Positions 59,990 through 64,000 of a stretch of 64,000 nucleotides of DNA are shown in pieces. Origin of the DNA: CAZCGA01 sp964498075. Its GTDB lineage: Bacteria; Desulfobacterota; Binatia; HRBIN30. The notes beneath the pieces are model-generated. The model was not told where the DNA came from. It searched no databases and saw only the letters and a program-made list of their open reading frames with translations. Position 1 is the stretch's first letter. Each line of letters starts with the position of its first letter. Both the position numbers and the translations under genes were made by a program. The DNA lies in the NCBI GenBank assembly GCA_964498075.1, contig CAZCGA010000021.1:1-64000 (forward strand). The letters run 5' to 3'.

Positions 59990-61342
59990 AAGCAGATCCC
60001 ACGCTTCGGCCAACGAGCTGACCCCGTGCAGCTCGACGCCCTCCATGCTGGGCAGCTGCCGGCGCGACGACTCGGGAAGCAGGCAGCGCGAGAAGCCCAG
60101 CTTCATGGCCTCGCGAACCCGTACGTCGACCTGGCTGACGGCGCGGACCTCGCCGGCCAAACCCACCTCACCGATGAGCAGCATGTGGGGATCGACCGGC
60201 TTGTCCAAGAAGCTCGAGGCAACGGCGGCAACCACCCCGAGATCGACCGCCGGCTCGTCGATATGGACCCCACCGGCGACGTTGACGAACACGTCGTGGC
60301 CGAGGAGGTGCAAACCCATCTTCTTCTCCACCACGGCGATCAACAGCGCGACGCGGTTCGGGTCGATGCCCAGCGTCGTGCGCCGCGCCGTCCCAAGGGA
60401 CGTCGCGGACACCAGCGCCTGCAGCTCCACCAGTATGGGACGGGTTCCCTCGATGCTCGCCACGACCACGGAACCCGGCACCTCGACCGGCCGCTCCGCC
60501 AGGAACAGCTCCGAGGGGTTGGCGACCGGCTGTAACCCATCCTCCTTCATTGCGAAGACGCCGATCTCGTTCGTCGAGCCGAAGCGGTTCTTGACGGCGC
60601 GCAAGATGCGGAACGAATGGCCGCGGTCGCCCTCGAAGTACAGGACTGTGTCGACCATGTGCTCGAGGACGCGGGGGCCGGCGAAGGAGCCTTCCTTGGT
60701 GACGTGACCGACCAGGAAGGTGGCGCGGTTGCTTCCCTTGGCGTGCAGCACGAGTTGTCCCGCGCACTCGCGTACCTGGCCGATGCTGCCCGGCGCCGAA
60801 CCCAGATTTTCGGTGAACACGGTCTGGATCGAGTCGATCGCCACGGCCGAAGGGGCCAGCTTCTTGGTCTGCTCGATGATCCGCTCGAGCGAGGTCTCGG
60901 CGAGGACGAGCAACCGATCTTCCGCGATGCCGAGGCGATCGGCGCGCATCTTGATCTGCTGCGGCGATTCCTCTCCCGACACGTACAGCGCGGTACCGTC
61001 ACGTGCGAGGGCGGCCAGCGCTTGCAGGACCAGCGTCGACTTGCCGATGCCCGGGTCGCCGCCGATCAGGACGACCGAGCCCGGGACGACGCCGCCGCCG
61101 AGCACGCGGTCGAGCTCACCGATTCCTGACTGGCGCCGGCCGCCGGTCGCCGCGTGCAGAGCCGTGATCGGCTGGGCTTCGATGTCGTCGTGCTTGACGG
61201 CGTAACGGGTGGCCTCCGCCCCGGTTTCCTCGCGTTCTTCGACAAGGGTGTTCCAGCCCTCGCATCCGGGGCACCGGCCGAGCCACCGCGGTGACTGATG
61301 GCCGCAGCTTTGGCAGGCGAAGATGGTGCGGGCTTTAGCCAC
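59984..61342 (-). CDS. radA: DNA repair protein RadA (Sms)
   Basis: A 452-residue RadA from a GTG at 61342. It has a zinc finger C10, C13, C24, C27 (FACQSCGHQSPRWLGRCPGC), Walker A GGDPGIGKSTLVLQ, the RadA-specific VKNRFGSTNEIGVF and a C-terminal Lon-like protease domain (SLGTARRTTLGIDPNRVALL ... HVFVNVAGGV). It drives branch migration of recombination intermediates. The GTG has no ribosome site; an extended -10 box ends six bases upstream, so a leaderless transcript is likely. Confidence 0.95.
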   Translation of the reverse strand: MAKARTIFACQSCGHQSPRWLGRCPGCEGWNTLVEEREETGAEATRYAVKHDDIEAQPITALHAATGGRRQSGIGELDRVLGGGVVPGSVVLIGGDPGIGKSTLVLQALAALARDGTALYVSGEESPQQIKMRADRLGIAEDRLLVLAETSLERIIEQTKKLAPSAVAIDSIQTVFTENLGSAPGSIGQVRECAGQLVLHAKGSNRATFLVGHVTKEGSFAGPRVLEHMVDTVLYFEGDRGHSFRILRAVKNRFGSTNEIGVFAMKEDGLQPVANPSELFLAERPVEVPGSVVVASIEGTRPILVELQALVSATSLGTARRTTLGIDPNRVALLIAVVEKKMGLHLLGHDVFVNVAGGVHIDEPAVDLGVVAAVASSFLDKPVDPHMLLIGEVGLAGEVRAVSQVDVRVREAMKLGFSRCLLPESSRRQLPSMEGVELHGVSSLAEAWDLLF

Positions 61343-61495
61343 CGGCCGTGTATAGCACAGGTCAGATGGCGCGGCGGTAACCCCGCCGTGCTGCTTCAAG
61401 CAGGCGCATGCCTGCTCGCGTCGGAGCGCACTGCCACAGTGGCCACAGAAGGCGGCGCCGTCAGGGAGCGCGGCCTGGCAGGCGGGACAGTTCAT
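61340..61495 (-). other. Zinc-ribbon N-terminus read in frame into radA
   Basis: An ATG at 61495 overlaps the stop of the upstream ATPase (ATGA). It gives NCPACQAALPDGAAFCGHCG, a double C-x2-C zinc ribbon of the kind that opens adenylate-cyclase-type signalling proteins. It runs on, without a stop, through ~50 codons into RadA. It is either a genuine 503-residue fused RadA, or a truncated relic of a second signalling gene. RadA with the GTG start alone already has the family length, so the extension is doubtful. Confidence 0.45.
61349..61354 (-). promoter_or_regulatory. Extended -10 box for radA
   Basis: On the minus strand TGC-TATACA (hexamer at 61354-61349) ends six bases before the radA GTG. 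As with the Uma2 gene, the position would place the transcript start on or next to the start codon. No -35 match is seen. It lies inside the zinc-ribbon reading frame. Confidence 0.4.
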
Positions 61496-64000
61496 GTGGA
61501 AAGCTCCCGTGCGACCTGCTCGGCTCGGATGGTCGCGCCCATGTCGGTGAACAGGCGCTGCGCCTCGCGCAGCTCGCGCTGGCGGACGGCCTCGTCGCCC
61601 ACCGCGCGGGCCAGCGCGGCCCGCTCGAGGTGCACCAGCGGCGTGTTGCTGATGAGGCCGGTCTCCTCGATCAGCGCCTCGGCGCGCGCCAGGGCCGCCT
61701 CGATCTCGTTTCGCGCGCCGGCCGGGTCGGCACGCAGGAGCACGCGGGTGCGCGCGAGTTGAGCGCGGATCTCTTCGCCGCGCTGGCCGCGCGCCTGGCT
61801 CAGGCCGACCGCCTCCGCGGCCAGCACCCGCGCCCGCTCCAGGTTGCCGGCGCCGGCGTGGGCCTGGGCGAGGAGCGCGAGGTCGGTAGGCAGCCGCCAC
61901 CCCAGCACCAGCACCTCGCGTTGGAAGGCGACGACGCGTTCGAGCACGACCACCGCTTCGTCCCATTCGTCGCGCGTCAGGTGCATCTGGCCGAGGAAGC
62001 TGCACGCCCATTGCTCGACGATCTGGGAGGGCGAGCTGGCCGTGAGGGCAACCGCGCGCTGCACGTGTTTCATCACCATCGCGTCATCGCCGAGAATGGT
62101 GGCGATCCCGATGAAAGTCGAGTGCACGGTCACCAGCGAGTCCACGGGCTCGCGCCCTTCGGCCTCACCGAGCGCACGCTCCACATCGGCTAGTCCGTCG
62201 AGCGGGCAACCGCTCATCGCTTGCAGGAGGCCCCGCATGGCGAGCGCAAACACCGTCGGGCTGCCCCCGAAGAGGGGAGCGCCCGGAACGTGTTCGCAGA
62301 GCATCGCCTCGGCCAGCTCGAGGGCTTCGCGAGTGCGGCAACCCTGGTAGAGGGCGCTGAGCAGTGCGACGCGCACTGCGAGCCGGAGCCCGGCGTCGCC
62401 GGCCTGATCAGCGAGGCGAACCCCCTCGCGCGCGAGATCCAGCGACGCCTGCGTGTCACCGAGACAGAGGCTGCGAAAACGCGCATAGGTGGCGTGCAAC
62501 GCGGCGAGCGCCCGTGGCTCGCCAGCGGCCAGTGTCCGGCCCTCCTCGAACACGACCCGCGCCTCTTCCTCCGGGAGCCCCAGGCGCGAGAAAACATCCA
62601 GCACCTGCACACACGCCATGGCACCGAGCTCGGCTCGCTCCGATGAATCGGGAAGCTCTGCCACGAGCGCCCGCACCCGCTCCAGGTGGTGGCGCGCCGC
62701 GGTGAAGTCGGTGCGGCGGAGCCAGGTCGCCGCGCGGCGGTGCCAGCGGGCCGCTCGCAGGGCATCCCCCGCACCTTCCCAATGATGCGCCAGCAGGGCG
62801 GCGCGCTCGTCGAGCCGATCCGGGTCGGCCTCTTCCATCGCTGCCGCCACCGTCGCGTGCACCCGCGCGCGCCGCTCGGCGAGCTGGGAACTGTACGCCA
62901 CCTCGCGCGTCAGCGGGTGGGCGAAAGTGTATTCCGCCTCGGGGAAGAGCGCCGAGGCGTAGAGAAACTCCGCCGTGACGAGCGCGCGCAGCGCGGCGCT
63001 GAGGTCGGGCTCGGGGAGGACCGTGACGCGGCCGAGGACGCCCTCGCCGAACTCCTGCCCGATGACCGCCGCCGTCTGCAGGACGGTCTTCTCGCGCTCG
63101 GCGAGCCGGTCGATGCGCGCGGCGAGCACGGCCTGGACCGTGGCCGGCACGGCGATCGCCTCCACCGGCCGCGCCAGCCGATAGGCGCCGCGCGCGCCGT
63201 TGAGGCATGCCGTCTCCTCGAGCGAGCGGACCACCTCCTCGATGAAGAACGGGTTGCCACCGGTGCGGGTGCGAATCTGTGCCGGGAGACCCGCCAGCGA
63301 CGGGTCCGTCCCGAGCAGCTCGCGCAGCAGCTCATCGGTCGCTTCCGCCCCGAGCGGGCGGAGCGGCAACTGCTGGTAATAGGATTGCTGCATCCAGTCC
63401 GCCCGATACTCGGGCCGGAAGTTGAGCACGAGGAGCGCGCGGGTCCCCGAGCGCGCTTCCACCAGCGGGGGGAGGAACGCGTCGCTGGCGCTGTCGAACC
63501 AGTGGAGATCCTCGAGCAGGGTGACGGTCGGCTCGCGCCGCCCGCGCAGCTGGATGGCGCGGCGGAATAGCTCGAAGAGCAGGCGCTGGCGCGCCTCCGG
63601 GTCCATGGGCGGGGCCGGGTGCTCGGGATCCCCGACCGCGAGGAAGTCAAACACGACGGGCAGGATCTCGTCGAAGGCGCGGTCGAGCAGGAGGAGGCGT
63701 CCGGCGATCTTCTCGCGCGCGATCGCGGCGCTGTCGGCAGCCGTGATGCCGTAGTAGTCCCGCAGCAACTCGAGGATGGGCAGGAAGGGGAGACTCTTCC
63801 CGTGCGCCACGCCGCTCGCCCGGTGGGTGACGATGCCGCGTGCCCGGCAGCGCTCCAGGAACTCGAAGCAGAGGCGGCTCTTGCCGACGCCCGCGTCGGC
63901 GACGACGCCCACGACCTGCCCGTCGCCCTCGAGCGCACGGGCGAGCGCGGACTCGAGGACCGCCATCTCGTCCGCCCGGCCGACGAAGCGGGAGAAGCCC
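61492..64000 (-). CDS. AAA/STAND-type ATPase with TPR repeats, partial at the 5' end
   Basis: At least 835 codons, open to the window edge (GFSRFVGRADEMAVLESALA at the visible start). It has an ORC/AAA_16-type ATPase: Walker A DAGVGKSRL and Walker B VTLLEDLHWFD, a winged-helix part, and a long C-terminal array of TPR-like repeats ending ERAALARAVGDEAVRQRELR. Such proteins usually carry an N-terminal class III adenylate cyclase and zinc ribbon; that part is outside the window. It acts as a signal-transduction hub. Its stop overlaps the ATG of the zinc-ribbon frame. Confidence 0.85.
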   Translation of the reverse strand, partial: GFSRFVGRADEMAVLESALARALEGDGQVVGVVADAGVGKSRLCFEFLERCRARGIVTHRASGVAHGKSLPFLPILELLRDYYGITAADSAAIAREKIAGRLLLLDRAFDEILPVVFDFLAVGDPEHPAPPMDPEARQRLLFELFRRAIQLRGRREPTVTLLEDLHWFDSASDAFLPPLVEARSGTRALLVLNFRPEYRADWMQQSYYQQLPLRPLGAEATDELLRELLGTDPSLAGLPAQIRTRTGGNPFFIEEVVRSLEETACLNGARGAYRLARPVEAIAVPATVQAVLAARIDRLAEREKTVLQTAAVIGQEFGEGVLGRVTVLPEPDLSAALRALVTAEFLYASALFPEAEYTFAHPLTREVAYSSQLAERRARVHATVAAAMEEADPDRLDERAALLAHHWEGAGDALRAARWHRRAATWLRRTDFTAARHHLERVRALVAELPDSSERAELGAMACVQVLDVFSRLGLPEEEARVVFEEGRTLAAGEPRALAALHATYARFRSLCLGDTQASLDLAREGVRLADQAGDAGLRLAVRVALLSALYQGCRTREALELAEAMLCEHVPGAPLFGGSPTVFALAMRGLLQAMSGCPLDGLADVERALGEAEGREPVDSLVTVHSTFIGIATILGDDAMVMKHVQRAVALTASSPSQIVEQWACSFLGQMHLTRDEWDEAVVVLERVVAFQREVLVLGWRLPTDLALLAQAHAGAGNLERARVLAAEAVGLSQARGQRGEEIRAQLARTRVLLRADPAGARNEIEAALARAEALIEETGLISNTPLVHLERAALARAVGDEAVRQRELREAQRLFTDMGATIRAEQVARELST

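Overview
The window is a high-GC bacterial chromosome segment with dense genes, ATGA/GTGA start-stop overlaps and long antisense shadow frames. Gene content points to an uncultured lineage of the former Deltaproteobacteria type, most like Candidatus Binatota/Binatia. The clues are the YCF48-like / RND-MMPL / DUF1329 trio, secreted proteins with Myxococcus-type CGNG...CDDG cysteine repeats, a long Thr-Pro stalk ending in a dockerin-like module, and many acyl-CoA-type enzymes. The taxonomic call is inference from content only; there is no rRNA, tRNA, CRISPR array or complete insertion sequence.

Layout. 0-1.2 kb: start of a proton-translocating transhydrogenase operon (pntA parts 1 and 2, minus strand). 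1.3-3.2 kb: a decayed accessory patch with an SDR tail, a deleted AlbA_2-type gene, and a DUF2283/DUF4258 pair whose DUF4258 member is broken by a 5-bp tandem duplication. 3.3-8.8 kb (minus): a TlpA-like thioredoxin gene with an in-frame UGA followed by a bacterial SECIS-like hairpin (a probable selenoprotein), a polytopic membrane protein, an MFS transporter with an extra N-terminal membrane domain, and a beta-lactamase-fold hydrolase. 8.9-15.9 kb (plus): a clear sigma70-type promoter, then the YCF48/RND/DUF1329 envelope-transport module, an enoyl-CoA hydratase and a zinc alcohol dehydrogenase. 16-20 kb: a Uma2 nuclease, a decayed aminotransferase, and a complete four-subunit 2-oxoacid:ferredoxin oxidoreductase operon. 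20-25 kb: PepN-type aminopeptidase, a Phd/VapC-like toxin-antitoxin pair, and a C5 DNA methyltransferase that overlaps an antisense, apparently truncated nuclease gene.

25-32.5 kb (minus): SurE, an AidB-like acyl-CoA dehydrogenase and three GT-C-like membrane proteins. 32.7-37 kb (plus): MsrB, a GNAT acetyltransferase, a molybdopterin oxidoreductase and a CDF metal exporter. 37-41 kb (minus): an amidase, esterase and D-aminoacylase operon. 41.3-48.2 kb (plus): two giant secreted proteins. One is a YVTN-type propeller with two haem-c sites; the other has a duplicated cysteine/helix module and a CHRD domain nested inside a Myxo cysteine repeat. 48-64 kb: a YyaL-type thioredoxin-domain protein, DUF1028, a 2OG-oxygenase-like protein, a DUF35-thiolase fusion carrying an in-frame palindromic repeat, a matrixin protease with a Thr-Pro stalk, glycerol kinase, a MltD-like transglycosylase, RadA, and a partial signalling ATPase.

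The strongest discovery candidates are the probable selenoprotein at 3276-4376, the 79-bp repeat that supplies the stop codons of both glpK and radA, the nested CHRD/Myxo architecture, the DUF35-thiolase fusion with its translated palindrome, and the overlapping antisense restriction-modification remnant.
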